Counted from the stretch's first letter, positions 9,230 to 18,268 are shown. The stretch: 64,000 nucleotides of DNA from Nonomuraea helvata (GCF_039535785.1 NZ_BAAAXV010000009.1:1488001-1552000); one strand, 5' to 3'. Translations and numbers: made by a program. Notes: generated by a model not told the origin, from the letters alone.

Positions 9230-9782
9230 GGACCCCGTCGCGCTGAAGATTCTCATCGCGGGAGGGTTCGGCGTCGGCAAGACCACCCTGGTCGGGTCGA
9301 TCAGCGAGATCAAGCCGCTGCGCACGGAGGAGGTGCTCTCCGACCGCGGTATCGGGGTCGACGACCTCGATGGCGTGGAGGCCAAGAACACCACGACCGT
9401 GGCGATGGACTTCGGTCGCATCACCATCCGCGACGGGCTGGTCGTGTACCTGTTCGGCACGCCCGGCCAGGAGCGGTTCTGGTTCATGTGGGACGAGCTG
9501 TCCCACGGCGCGCTGGGCGCGGTCGTGATCGCGGACACGCGGCGGCTGACCGACTGCTTCCCGTCCCTCGACTACTTCGAGCAGCGCGGCACGCCGTTCG
9601 TGGTCGCGGTCAACTGCTTCGACGGGGCCGCCAGCCACAGCGTGGAGGACGTGCGCGTCGCGCTGGACCTGGACGACGACGTGCCGATCATGCTGTGCGA
9701 CGTTCGGCGGCGCGCCTCCGCCAAGGAAGTCATGATCACCCTGGTCGAGCACTCCCTGCGCACGCTGACCTCGGCGAACTAG
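9210..9782 (+). CDS. Rab-like ATP/GTP-binding protein (CvnD type)
   Basis: 190 aa. P-loop GGFGVGKTT lies near residues 13-21, the switch II-like stretch is LFGTPGQERFWFMW, and the base-specificity region is VAVNCFDG. It is the fourth and last gene of a complete conservon (kinase, roadblock, DUF742, GTPase) and probably cycles between nucleotide states under control of the other three. It converges on a second, incomplete conservon 28 bp downstream. Confidence 0.9.
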   Translation: MDSVLSEDPVALKILIAGGFGVGKTTLVGSISEIKPLRTEEVLSDRGIGVDDLDGVEAKNTTTVAMDFGRITIRDGLVVYLFGTPGQERFWFMWDELSHGALGAVVIADTRRLTDCFPSLDYFEQRGTPFVVAVNCFDGAASHSVEDVRVALDLDDDVPIMLCDVRRRASAKEVMITLVEHSLRTLTSAN

Positions 9783-9810
9783 CGGCCACCTCGGTGAACC
9801 GGGCGGCCGC

Positions 9811-10185
9811 CTAGAGCGCCCTCAGGCCGTTGATCACCTCTCGGAGAAGGCTCTCCGTGGCGGTGGTGGCCTCGTCGCGCGGCGGGCGTACCGTGATCAG
9901 GCCGTGCTCGAGCAGGTCCCCCATGAGCACCCGCGCGACGGCGACCGGCAGGCCCAGGTCCGAGGCCACCTCGGCGACAGGCCTGGTCTGGCCGCTCACG
10001 GCGCTCAGCAGCCGCCGGTGCTGGGCGGTGAGCTCGGCCTTGGCCGGGACGGGCGACCCCGTCGAGACGACGGTCGCCAGCAGGTCGAGCTCCGAGGAGG
10101 AGGTGGGCTTGGTGCGCCCGCGGGCGACCGCGTACGGCCGTACGACTGGCCCTGCCTCCTCGTCGACCCACTCGTGCTCGCTCAC
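9811..10185 (-). CDS. DUF742 protein (CvnC type) of the second, partial conservon
   Basis: 124 aa. It starts with GTG at 10185, overlapping the kinase stop (GTGA). WVDEEAGPVVRPYAVARGRT and the ending LLREVINGLRAL closely match the CvnC of the facing cluster. No roadblock or GTPase gene accompanies it here, so this cluster has only A- and C-type components. It may share CvnB/CvnD with the facing complete conservon (inference). Confidence 0.88.
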   Translation of the reverse strand: MSEHEWVDEEAGPVVRPYAVARGRTKPTSSSELDLLATVVSTGSPVPAKAELTAQHRRLLSAVSGQTRPVAEVASDLGLPVAVARVLMGDLLEHGLITVRPPRDEATTATESLLREVINGLRAL

Positions 10186-12500
10186 GACTGAGATCCCCCA
10201 TCCTGCTCACTGTCCTGCCGCCCGCGCTGCCAGCCTGACTGGAGCGAGGAGAGCAGCGCCCTGGCCTCCTCCGGCGAGCGCTCCGGGGCCGGCGACGCGG
10301 GGGGCGGCGCCTGCTTGAGCCGCTGCGGCAGGCCGACCGGCCGGTCGCGCTGCGGCAGGCCGGTCTGCCGATCGCGCTGCGGCAGGCCCGTCTCCCGCTG
10401 CCGCTGGCGGCGGGGCAGCCCCGACTCCTCCTGCTCCTGGCGCAGCTGCTGCGGCAGTTGCTGCGGCTCCTGCTGGGCCGGCTGCGGCAGCCCGCCCGGC
10501 GCCTGGCCGCCGCCGCGCTTGCTGGTACGGACGCGGCGCGGCAGCTCGTGGGGCCCCGTGGGCTCGGACCGTACGACCGACACGGAGACGGACTCGAACT
10601 CGATCGGCTGTACCGGGACCTGGCTCGGCATGGGCTCGACCAGCGAGCCCGGCAGGAGCACGATGGCGGTGGTGCCGCCGTACGGTGAGGGCTTGAGCGT
10701 CACCCGGACGCCGTGCCTGGCCGCGAGCATGGCGACCACCGCGAAGCCGAGCCGCTCCGTCTGCGAGGGGTCGAAGTCCGGCGGGCTGGCCAGGCGGTCG
10801 TTGATGGCCCTGCGAGTGGCCTCGTCCATGCCGAGGCCGCGGTCCTCGATCTCGACCGCGAAGCCTCTGCCGACGATCTCGCCGCGTACGGAGACCTCGT
10901 TGCTGGGCGAGGAGAAGGAGGCGGCGTTCTCGATCAGCTCGGCGAACAGGTGCATCAGGTCGGCCACCGCCGCGCCCGAGACACCGCACTCGGACATCGG
11001 GTAGACGCGTACCCGGGTGTACTCCTCGACCTGGGCCGCCGCGCCGCTCAGCACGTCCTCGACCGGGATGACGCCGCGCCACCTGCGGCCCGCGGAGCCG
11101 CCCGACAGCAGCACCAGGCCCTCGGCGTGGCGGCGCATACGCGTGGTCAGGTGGTCGAGCCGGAACAGCCGCTCCAGCGCCTCCGGCTCCTCCGTCTGGC
11201 GCTGCATCTCGTCCAGCATCTTGAGCTGGCGCTGGAGCAGCGACTGGCTGCGCCTGGCGAGGTTACGCAGCGCCTCGGACACGCCCTCGCGCAGCCTGGC
11301 CTGCTCGACGGCCGCGTCCACGGCCGTGCCCTGCACGCTGTCGAAGGCCGCGGCCAGGTCGCTGACCTCGCTGGTCGCGTCCTTGGCGACCGTGATGGGC
11401 GGCGCCTCGGTCGCGATGTCCACGCTCTCGCCCTTGCGCAGCTTCGCCACGACGTTGGGCAGCCTGATCTCGGCCAGGTCCAACGCGGTACGGCGCAGTC
11501 CTCCCAGCTCCCTGGTGAGCCTGCGGCCGACCCTGATCGAGATGAAGATGGAGAACACGACCGCGATCAGGCCGAGCGCGCCCGCGACGGCGGCCCGCAC
11601 CATGATGCCCACGCCCGCGGGCTCCATCCTGGCCAGCAGCTTGTCGCCGGTGCGCCAGACGGCCTCTCTGTACTCCTTCTGCACCGCGTCCGCCACGCCC
11701 CGCCAGAGCTCGACGTCCACCGGCTGGCCGGAGATGTAGCTCTCCAGCAGGTTCTCCATGGTGTTGTAGCGCGGGGAGTAGTAGAGCTTCTCGAACGGGG
11801 CCCGCAGGTCGGTGTCGAGGTTGGCCAGCGCCTTGGGGAACAGGTACGTCCTGGTGCTGTCGAGACCCGCCAGCAGGTGGAGGTCGGACATCATGGTCAG
11901 CCGGCCGTTCGAGGCCACGATCAGCGCGTGCTCGCGGCTCAGGAGCTCGCGCACCTCGTCGGCGGCGATCAGGCCCTGCGCCTGGAGCGCCAGCTCGAGG
12001 TCGGTGCTGACAGTCAGCCGGGAGTAGAGCAGGTGGATCTCGTCGGAGACCTTCGCGTACTCGGTGACGAGGGCGCCGGGGGCCAACTTGCGGTCGTCCA
12101 CCTTGCGGCGGATGTCCGGAATCCGGTCGACCGCCTCGAACACCGCCTGCAGCTGCGTCTTCATGTCCTGCGTGAGCGCCGACTGCACGTCCTCGCTCAT
12201 CGCCTGCTCGCGCAGCTTCTTCCTGTTGTTGTCGACCTTGGCCCTGGCCTTGCTCAGCGCGTCGGGGGCCGTGACCGTGCCCGCCAACTGTTCGGCGGAG
12301 GCCAGTCGCTCGGTCTGGAGGTTGCCGGTCAGGCCGTCGGCGTTGTTGATGACGCCCGTCCAGATCGTCTCGACCTTGAGCAGGCTGAGCGCCTCTCCCC
12401 ACGTGGTGCTCGCGGCGAAGCCCCAGAGCGCGATCAGGGAGATCAAGGGGATGACGAGCAGCGTCGAGATCTTGAATCTGATGGATCTGCCCGATGCCAT
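10182..12500 (-). CDS. Conservon sensor kinase-like protein with NIT domain (CvnA type), second copy
   Basis: 772 aa from the ATG at 12500 (MASGRSIRFKIS, parallel to the first CvnA). Membrane segments lie at about 10-30 and 300-325, with the NIT sensor between. The kinase ATPase domain has N-box FAELIENAASFSSP (about 523) and EDRGLGMD. The C-terminal tail is distinctive: a Gln/Pro/Arg-rich region with three imperfect repeats of the form GLPQRDRPV (about residues 700-735), probably disordered. Overlaps the DUF742 start by 4 bp. Confidence 0.87.
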   Translation of the reverse strand: MASGRSIRFKISTLLVIPLISLIALWGFAASTTWGEALSLLKVETIWTGVINNADGLTGNLQTERLASAEQLAGTVTAPDALSKARAKVDNNRKKLREQAMSEDVQSALTQDMKTQLQAVFEAVDRIPDIRRKVDDRKLAPGALVTEYAKVSDEIHLLYSRLTVSTDLELALQAQGLIAADEVRELLSREHALIVASNGRLTMMSDLHLLAGLDSTRTYLFPKALANLDTDLRAPFEKLYYSPRYNTMENLLESYISGQPVDVELWRGVADAVQKEYREAVWRTGDKLLARMEPAGVGIMVRAAVAGALGLIAVVFSIFISIRVGRRLTRELGGLRRTALDLAEIRLPNVVAKLRKGESVDIATEAPPITVAKDATSEVSDLAAAFDSVQGTAVDAAVEQARLREGVSEALRNLARRSQSLLQRQLKMLDEMQRQTEEPEALERLFRLDHLTTRMRRHAEGLVLLSGGSAGRRWRGVIPVEDVLSGAAAQVEEYTRVRVYPMSECGVSGAAVADLMHLFAELIENAASFSSPSNEVSVRGEIVGRGFAVEIEDRGLGMDEATRRAINDRLASPPDFDPSQTERLGFAVVAMLAARHGVRVTLKPSPYGGTTAIVLLPGSLVEPMPSQVPVQPIEFESVSVSVVRSEPTGPHELPRRVRTSKRGGGQAPGGLPQPAQQEPQQLPQQLRQEQEESGLPRRQRQRETGLPQRDRQTGLPQRDRPVGLPQRLKQAPPPASPAPERSPEEARALLSSLQSGWQRGRQDSEQDGGSQS

Positions 12501-12556
12501 GACACCTGCTCCCGGATAGAAGATCGCGGGAGAGAATAGCACCGAAACGGATGGTT

Positions 12557-13243
12557 TTAAGATCGACTCGCGATAATTTCGTGATATGCGGGGAAATTCC
12601 TGCTTCGTGCGCTGGTCGGATCGCCGCCCGGACGCCACGCCAGCCGGGTCAGCCAGACGGCGAGCACCGCCAGCAGGCTCACCTCGGCCCCGAGCAGCAA
12701 CCGCTCGACGAGCCCGATCAGCACCCGGTCCCCCGGCATGGCCACGTAGGTGATCGCCAGCAGCCCGAACCCCCCGGCCAGGGCCACCCACTCCACCACC
12801 CGCGCCACGGGCCGCCAGCGGCCGTCTGAGCCGAGCCTGGGCACCAGCAGGGCGCCGGCGGCAGGCAGGCTGACGAACGCCGCGACGGACACGTACCGGT
12901 GAACCTGCGCCGCCAGATCGAGATCCGCCCCGAGGGGTGTGGTCGGGACCAGGGCCGCCACCACGAGCGCTCCCGACCACACCCCGAGCAACCACTCCGG
13001 CATCCCCCGCACCGGCGCTCCCGCCGACCGCAGCCCCGCCAGGAGCGCCAGCGACCCGATCCCCAGCACCGCCATCGCGACCTCCGTGACGCCCCCGCGG
13101 TCGGACACGGCGTATTCGCTGACGGTGACATTGAGGGGGTCGAGGTAGGGGTCGGGCCCGAACTGCCCGACCACCACGGCGACCACCGAGATGAGGATGG
13201 AGGCACAGGCGATCAGGGGGTAGAGCCTCTGCACTGCGGTCAT
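12557..13243 (-). CDS. DUF998-family integral membrane protein
   Basis: 228 aa with about six hydrophobic helices: residues 8-28, 52-72, 85-103, 118-138, 150-170 and 180-200. FGPDPYLDPLNVTVSEYAVSD after helix 1 and the overall layout fit DUF998. Function unknown. Its stop lies 57 bp upstream of the second CvnA start on the same strand, so it could precede that kinase in a transcript, though the gap is promoter-sized. Confidence 0.75.
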   Translation of the reverse strand: MTAVQRLYPLIACASILISVVAVVVGQFGPDPYLDPLNVTVSEYAVSDRGGVTEVAMAVLGIGSLALLAGLRSAGAPVRGMPEWLLGVWSGALVVAALVPTTPLGADLDLAAQVHRYVSVAAFVSLPAAGALLVPRLGSDGRWRPVARVVEWVALAGGFGLLAITYVAMPGDRVLIGLVERLLLGAEVSLLAVLAVWLTRLAWRPGGDPTSARSRNFPAYHEIIASRS

Positions 13244-13317
13244 GGGCCCACTCTCCCGCCCGTGACCCTCGCCTCACATCGGGCGCCATCCCCGAGGCGC
13301 CCCTGAGCCGACCCTGA

Positions 13318-13683
13318 CTATTGCTGGATGACCGACAGGACGTTTCCCGCCGGGTCCGTGAACCAGGCGATGGGCGGTCCCTCGCGGAGAACGCCCCTGG
13401 AGTCCTGCGGGAAGCCCTCGTAGCGCTCGAAGCGCACTCCTCGGGCCGTCAGCTCGTCCACGGCCTTGTCGATGTCCTCGACCGGGAAGTTGAGGATCGT
13501 GAACGTGGCCGGGGTGTGCTGCTCCTTCGGGTAGACGAGGATGTCCCTGCCGCCCGCGATGTGCAGAGTGAGCATCCCGTGCTCTTCCGAGACGCGCAGT
13601 CCCAGCGTCTCGCCGTAGAACTGCTTCGCCGCCGCGATGTCGTTCACCGCGAACCCGCTGAACGCCTTCGTGTTCTCGAACAT
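13318..13683 (-). CDS. VOC (glyoxalase/bleomycin resistance) superfamily protein
   Basis: 121 aa, the usual single-chain VOC length. GFAVNDIAAAKQFYGETLGL opens the first beta-alpha-beta-beta-beta module and AWFTDPAGNVLSVIQ closes the second; the expected metal-ligand positions are partly present. The ATG at 13683 follows GTGAGGAATC. Substrate unknown. It lies downstream of the S1 protease gene, separated by a strong terminator, so it is probably transcribed alone. Confidence 0.85.
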   Translation of the reverse strand: MFENTKAFSGFAVNDIAAAKQFYGETLGLRVSEEHGMLTLHIAGGRDILVYPKEQHTPATFTILNFPVEDIDKAVDELTARGVRFERYEGFPQDSRGVLREGPPIAWFTDPAGNVLSVIQQ

Positions 13684-13770
13684 GATTCCTCACCAGTGGG
13701 TCCGAATCTCTTCCACAGGGGCAGACCGGGCGAGGCGCGAAAACTCATCGGCGAGCGGGGCAGAGAACAG

Positions 13771-13810
13771 CCGCGCCGCGTGCCCAGTTCGTCCTGGGCA
13801 CGCGGCGCGG
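13771..13810 (-). terminator. Strong hairpin downstream of the S1 protease gene
   Basis: Perfect 17 bp arms (13771-13787 and 13794-13810) enclose a 6 nt loop, 30 bp after the protease stop. There is no clear T-run, as is common in actinomycetes. Confidence 0.8.
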
Positions 13811-13839
13811 GGTTTCGGTCAGCGGAGCCGACGGGGGGC

Positions 13840-14967
13840 TCAGCCGGTCTTGAGCGTGAGGCCGTACGCGCTCAGGGCCTCATTGACGGGCTGGTGGTAC
13901 GTCGTACCGCCGCTGGTGCAGTTGCCCGAGCCGCCCGAGGTCATGCCCTGGGCCTGGCTGCCCGAGATGAAGGAGCCGCCCGAGTCGCCCGGCTCGGCGC
14001 ACACGTTGGTGCGGGTCAGGCCGGTGACGGTGCCCTGCGAGTACCTGACGGTGGCGTTGTGCTGCTGGATGGTGCCGCAGTGCCAGCCGGTGGTCGAACC
14101 GGAGCGGCAGATGGACGAGCCGACGGCGGCCTGGGTGGAGCCGCGGACGATCACGTTCGCGCCGCCGGAGCCGCGTACCCACGGCTGCGGGGTGTTGCCG
14201 GGGGCGGCGACCCAGGCGTAGTCGTTGCCCGGGAAGGACGCGCCCTGGAAGGTGCCCGTCGGGTTGCTGGTCGTGCTGCCGGCCAGGCGGCAGTGCCCGG
14301 CGGTGACGAAGCCCGGTGTGCTGCCCTTGGTGACGGAGAAGCCGACGCTGCAGCGGCTGGAGCCGATGTAGTACGGGGCGCCGCCGATGATGTTGATGAG
14401 CGGCACGGGCCGCTCGGCGGTCGCCGACACGCTGACCGCGCTGCGGTCCACGCCCGCGGCCGCGGCCAGGGCCTCGGCGGCCTCGACGGTGGGCGCCTGG
14501 ATGGAGACGCTGTTGGTCTTCACGTCCACGTACCAGAGCGCGGCCGCGGCCTGGACGCGCCTCGGGGCCCGGTCGACCTGCTGCATGATCGCGTTGAGCT
14601 GGGCGAGCGACCGCGCGACCACGACCGGCTGCGCGCCGTGCGACTCGATCGTGGCGGTGGTGCCGGGGTCGGTGGTGGCGACCAGGAGCTTGGAGGCGTC
14701 GTCGTTCAGCCAGGCGCCGCCGTACGACGCGCCGAGCTGGGCGGTCAGCGTGGCGTCCGTGGCCGCGGCGCGTTCCTCGTTGGCCAGCCGGGTGAGTGCC
14801 TGCTGCTCGGAGAGGCCGAGGTCGCGCTCCAGCGCGTCGACCACGGAAGGGGGCGGGGTTGGGGAGGCGGATTGAGATGCCTGGTCAGCTGCTGCGGGGC
14901 TGATGGGGGTGGCCAGGCAGGCGGCGAGGATGACGCCGCTCACCAGCGCACAGCGTTTACTCAACAT
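13840..14967 (-). CDS. Secreted S1-family serine protease with pro-region (alpha-lytic protease/streptogrisin type)
   Basis: 375 aa from the ATG at 14967, placed 5 nt after GAGGAG; a GTG two codons earlier has no room for a ribosome site. A signal peptide (about 1-28) is followed by an alpha-lytic-protease-type pro-region (about 40-185), then the mature chymotrypsin-fold domain beginning near IIGGAPYYIG. The catalytic triad is visible: His in TAGHC, Asp in NDYAWV and Ser in GDSGGS. Six cysteines in the mature part fit three disulfides. It is exported, self-processing and probably degrades extracellular protein (family knowledge). Confidence 0.9.
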   Translation of the reverse strand: MLSKRCALVSGVILAACLATPISPAAADQASQSASPTPPPSVVDALERDLGLSEQQALTRLANEERAAATDATLTAQLGASYGGAWLNDDASKLLVATTDPGTTATIESHGAQPVVVARSLAQLNAIMQQVDRAPRRVQAAAALWYVDVKTNSVSIQAPTVEAAEALAAAAGVDRSAVSVSATAERPVPLINIIGGAPYYIGSSRCSVGFSVTKGSTPGFVTAGHCRLAGSTTSNPTGTFQGASFPGNDYAWVAAPGNTPQPWVRGSGGANVIVRGSTQAAVGSSICRSGSTTGWHCGTIQQHNATVRYSQGTVTGLTRTNVCAEPGDSGGSFISGSQAQGMTSGGSGNCTSGGTTYHQPVNEALSAYGLTLKTG

Positions 14968-15149
14968 GTGCACTCCTCGGGTGGGGGTGCTGTCAAGCTA
15001 ACGTTTGGTACGGCTTCTGCCAGCATGCCAAAGAGCCCCTATTTCGGTGTTATGTGGGCTTTTCGGGCATGGATCGGACCGCTGATTTACCGCCTAAAAG
15101 GTGATCGGCGGGGTGGGTCGGTAGGGTCGCGTGGCTGGAGGTGTTCTCT

Positions 15150-15662
15150 GTGCGTAATGGTGTTCGTCACCTGCTCGGCGCCGGCGCGGGACTGCTGGCC
15201 ACTCCACTGATCGCGGCCGGTTTCATCGTCGGGTTCGAGCGCTTCGGCGACACGGCGCGCATGACCGTCGACTGGGTCGTGATGGCCGTGTTCGTCGGCA
15301 CCTTGATCCTGATCGGCACCCTCGCGGGGTCGAGGATCTCGCCGCTCGCCTCCCTGCTGCCGGGCCTCGCCTTCACCGGCTTCATCGGGGCGGCTCTGGT
15401 GCGCATCGCCCTGGGCGGTGACCACCGGATGGGCTTCGACCAGGTGCCGAGCGAGTTCCTCGAGGGCTACATGTCCCTGCTCTACACCTGGTCGCTCCCC
15501 ACGGGGTGCATCCTGCTCGCCGCCTCCGTCTTCCCCTCGCGCTGGCGGAGCGCCAGGAAGGCCGACCCGCCGCCGCCCGAGCCGCAGGAGGCCCCGAAGC
15601 CGCCGCCCCTGCCCAAGCGGATCCCTTCCCGCCGCGCGGAACGATCACAGCGGCTAATGTAA
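15150..15662 (+). CDS. Four-helix membrane protein of unknown function
   Basis: 170 aa from the GTG at 15150, 6 nt after GGAGGTG; an earlier in-frame GTG overlaps the ribosome site itself. Hydrophobic helices lie at about 5-27, 40-60, 65-90 and 115-132. The C-terminal 35 residues are Pro/Lys/Arg-rich (PPPPEPQEAPKPPPLPKR) and probably cytoplasmic. No family recognised. It ends 29 bp before the iminopeptidase start on the same strand, so the two may be co-transcribed. Confidence 0.7.
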   Translation: MRNGVRHLLGAGAGLLATPLIAAGFIVGFERFGDTARMTVDWVVMAVFVGTLILIGTLAGSRISPLASLLPGLAFTGFIGAALVRIALGGDHRMGFDQVPSEFLEGYMSLLYTWSLPTGCILLAASVFPSRWRSARKADPPPPEPQEAPKPPPLPKRIPSRRAERSQRLM

Positions 15663-15691
15663 CAGTGCTGTTAGATCGGAAGGGCGAGCAC

Positions 15692-16642
15692 ATGCATGCG
15701 TACGACAAGGGGATGCTTGATGTCGGCGACGGCAACCTCGTGTACTGGGAGGTGGCGGGCAATCCGGAGGGCAAGCCGGCCGTGGTCGTGCACGGCGGGC
15801 CCGGCTCAGGCGCGGGGCCGGGCTGGTACCGGAAGTTCGACCTCGACGCGTACCAGGTGGTCCTCTTCGACCAGCGCGGATGCGGCAGGAGCACGCCGAG
15901 CGTCAGCGACTGGGCGGTGAGCCTCGACGCCAACACCACACATCACCTGGTCGCGGACATGGAGCTGCTGCGGGAGCATCTCGGGATCGGCAAGTGGATG
16001 GTGTTCGGCGGGTCGTGGGGGGCGACGCTGGGGCTCGCGTACGCAGTGCGACACCCGGACCGGGTCTCCGAGGTCGTGCTGTTCGGGGTCGGCACCACCA
16101 CCAGGCGCGAGGTGGAGTGGATCACCCGCGAGATGGGCCGGGTCTTCCCCGAGGAGTGGGCGCGGTTCAGGGACGGCGTGCCCGAGCAGGACAGGGACGG
16201 GAACCTGGCCGACGCGTACGCCAGGCTGATGGAGCATCCGGACCTCGCGGTCCGGGAGAAGGCGGCCGCCGCCTGGTGCGAGTGGGAGGACCGGCACGTA
16301 CGGCTGCTCCCGGGACTCGAGCGCGACCCGAGCTATGACGACCGGGACTTCCGCGTGACGTTCGCCCGCCTGGTCACCCACTACTGGCGGCACGCCGCCT
16401 GGCTGGGGGACGACGAGTTGCTGCGGGGCGTGGCGGGGCTGGGCCACGTGCCCGGGGTGCTGGTGCACGGGCGGCTGGACGTGAGCACACCGCTGGAGAC
16501 GGCGTGGCGGCTGTCACGGGCGTGGCCCGGCTGCGAGCTGATCGTGCTCGACGGCGCCGGCCACGGCCCGGGGCTGGGCGAGACGCTCGTGGCCGTGGTC
16601 GGCAGGCTGGCGGAGCGGAATCAGCCGTCCCGTCTAGGCTGA
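15692..16642 (+). CDS. Proline iminopeptidase-type alpha/beta hydrolase
   Basis: 316 aa from the ATG at 15692 after GGAAGGGCG. The oxyanion motif HGGPGSG, FDQRGCGRS, nucleophile elbow GGSWGA, an Asp in VHGRLDVST and a late His in GAGHGPG give the full proline iminopeptidase pattern. It releases N-terminal proline from peptides in the cytoplasm (family knowledge). Its last 9 bp overlap the end of a decayed regulator on the other strand. Confidence 0.88.
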   Translation: MHAYDKGMLDVGDGNLVYWEVAGNPEGKPAVVVHGGPGSGAGPGWYRKFDLDAYQVVLFDQRGCGRSTPSVSDWAVSLDANTTHHLVADMELLREHLGIGKWMVFGGSWGATLGLAYAVRHPDRVSEVVLFGVGTTTRREVEWITREMGRVFPEEWARFRDGVPEQDRDGNLADAYARLMEHPDLAVREKAAAAWCEWEDRHVRLLPGLERDPSYDDRDFRVTFARLVTHYWRHAAWLGDDELLRGVAGLGHVPGVLVHGRLDVSTPLETAWRLSRAWPGCELIVLDGAGHGPGLGETLVAVVGRLAERNQPSRLG

Positions 16643-16880
16643 TTTCGCCTCTGGCAACGGGATCCACTTGTGCGCCCACGTCACCAGCTCGTCCAGCACG
16701 GGCCGCAGCTCCTGCCCCATCTCGGTCAGGTGGTATTCGACCCGGACGGGTGACGTGGCCAGCACGCGGCGCTCGACGAGGCCGGCGGCCTCCAGCTAGC
16801 GCAGCCGGCGGGCCAGCATCGTGTCGTTGATGCCGGGAATGGCCGACTTGAGGTCGGCGTAGCGGTGGGCGCCGCACCAC
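16634..16880 (-). pseudogene. HxlR-family winged-helix regulator remnant (5' truncated, internal stop)
   Basis: The frame reads CGAHRYADLKSAIPGINDTM, LARRLR, stop (TAG, 16796-16798), then LEAAGLVERRV and a typical HxlR C-terminus ending PLPEAKSA at 16634. The stop replaces one codon of the conserved RELEA stretch, and the N-terminal third, with the usual Cys and start, is missing. In HxlR proteins this region is the DNA-binding winged helix. The reading is unambiguous; I regard the gene as dead. Confidence 0.8.
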
Positions 16881-16883
16881 CGG

Positions 16884-17114
16884 CTAGTCGTCCTCGTCGA
16901 AGGTGTGCAGCACCCGCTCGAACGCGTCGCTGACGGGCCGCAACGCCTGCGCGAAGGCGTTGACCAGCGGGCCGAAGATCTCCGTCATCTCGGCCATGAA
17001 GTCGGGACTCTTGGTCTCGGGAGGCGCCCAGCGCATGGCGTCCGCGCTCAGCGTCTCCCACTCGTCGACGACGCCGTCGATGGCGTCGAGCACGTGGTCA
17101 GGATCGCTTGGCAT
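16884..17114 (-). CDS. Small acidic protein of unknown function
   Basis: 76 aa with a low pI by eye (many Asp/Glu, ending HTFDEDD). PDHVLDAIDGVVDEWETLSADAM suggests two amphipathic helices. The ATG at 17114 has GGAGAA upstream. It lies between the HxlR remnant and a VOC gene on the same strand. No family recognised. Confidence 0.55.
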   Translation of the reverse strand: MPSDPDHVLDAIDGVVDEWETLSADAMRWAPPETKSPDFMAEMTEIFGPLVNAFAQALRPVSDAFERVLHTFDEDD

Positions 17115-17158
17115 GACCGTTCTCCGTGGAAGGAGGGCCGTATATCACCCACGGTACT

Positions 17159-17668
17159 TCAGACCGGGATCGAGACCCCCACCCCGCCACGGGTCTGCCC
17201 ACCGAACCTCTCCTTGTCGGCGTCCAGGTCGAGCGGGCGGATGCCGGCACGCGAGGCGAGGATCTCCTCGGTGAGCAGCGAGGCCGGCACCAGCCACGAC
17301 ACCTCGAACTCCAGCCCGTCCGGGTCCTTGGCGTACAGCGCCTTCGTCGTGCCGTGGTCGGATGCGCCCACCAGCGCGCCCAGCTCGGCGAGCTTGAGCG
17401 CGACGCGCTCCAGCTCGTCGAGGGTGTCGACCTCCCACGCCAGGTGGTAGAGGCCGACCGACGTGCGCCCGGCCGGCGAGGGGCTCGCGTTCGCGCCGAT
17501 CTCGAACAGGCCCAGGTCGTGATCGTTCGTCGAGCCGGCAGCCTGCAGGAAGGCCGCGCCCCGCATGCCCATCACCACCTCGAAGCCGAGGGCCTCGCGG
17601 TAGAAGGCGACGCTGCGTTCCACGTCACGGACGTAGAGGACCGCGTGGTTGAGCCGCTGGACAGGCAT
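17159..17668 (-). CDS. VOC-family dioxygenase-like protein
   Basis: 169 aa from the ATG at 17668. Two VOC modules: LNHAVLYVRDVERSVAFYRE and LYHLAWEVDTLDELERV, with metal-ligand candidates His, His and Glu (the last in GLEFEVSW), as in catechol-2,3-dioxygenase-like proteins. It is divergent from a MarR gene with only 61 bp between starts, suggesting the MarR protein controls it. Substrate unknown. Confidence 0.85.
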   Translation of the reverse strand: MPVQRLNHAVLYVRDVERSVAFYREALGFEVVMGMRGAAFLQAAGSTNDHDLGLFEIGANASPSPAGRTSVGLYHLAWEVDTLDELERVALKLAELGALVGASDHGTTKALYAKDPDGLEFEVSWLVPASLLTEEILASRAGIRPLDLDADKERFGGQTRGGVGVSIPV

Positions 17669-17696
17669 GGCTTTTCCCCTTTCTGCCGAGTCCAGG

Positions 17697-17719
17697 TCAA
17701 GTATATGAGAGTTCAAGTA
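17697..17719. promoter_or_regulatory. Direct repeat in the VOC/MarR divergent promoter
   Basis: TCAAGTA occurs at 17697-17703 and 17713-17719, start to start 16 bp, inside the 61 bp divergent intergenic region. It is a candidate binding site for the adjacent MarR protein (inference). Confidence 0.45.
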
Positions 17720-17729
17720 AATTGGCCCC

Positions 17730-18179
17730 ATGACGAGATGGCTGGATGCGGACGAACAGCACACCTGGCGCAACTTCCTGGCGGCGACCCAGCTCATCGA
17801 CGAGGCACTCGACCGCCAGCTCCAGCGGGACGCGAGCATGCCGCACACGTACTACATGATCCTCGTGGCGCTCTCCGAGACGCCAGGACGCTCGATGCGG
17901 ATGAGCGAGCTGGCCGCCAGGGCGCAGAGCTCCCAGAGCCGTCTCTCGCACGCCGTAGCCCGCCTGGAGGAGCGCGGGTGGATCCGCCGCGAGCGCTGCC
18001 CCGCCGACCGGCGCGGCAATCTCGCGGTGCTCACGGACGACGGGTTCGCCGCGCTGGCCGCCGCCGCGCCGGGGCATGTGGAGGAGGTACGGCGGAGCCT
18101 GTTCGACGCGCTGACGCCCGAGCAGGTACGACAGCTCGACGAGATCTGCGTCGCGGTCCGCAGGACCCTGGAGGCGTGA
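17730..18179 (+). CDS. MarR-family transcriptional regulator
   Basis: 149 aa. The winged helix spans about residues 35-105: MRMSELAARAQSSQSRLSHA is the helix-turn-helix, and RRERCPADRRGNLAVLTDDG is the wing with the conserved DRR. Dimerisation helices lie at both ends. It is divergent from the VOC gene and probably autoregulates and represses it. The ATG at 17730 is the only sensible start. Confidence 0.88.
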   Translation: MTRWLDADEQHTWRNFLAATQLIDEALDRQLQRDASMPHTYYMILVALSETPGRSMRMSELAARAQSSQSRLSHAVARLEERGWIRRERCPADRRGNLAVLTDDGFAALAAAAPGHVEEVRRSLFDALTPEQVRQLDEICVAVRRTLEA

Positions 18180-18268
18180 TCTTCCGCGGGACACGCGGGG
18201 TGGGGGAGCGAGAAATCTGTCGGGTGGAGGCCGTACCGTTCTCCGGGTACCCGACGAAGGAGAGGCCG

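Noticed and set aside
10315..10400. Short repeated units at the kinase C-terminus as a possible CRISPR or tandem-repeat locus
   Set aside because: The units are coding repeats (GLPQRDRP type) within the CvnA-like frame, with no unique spacers.
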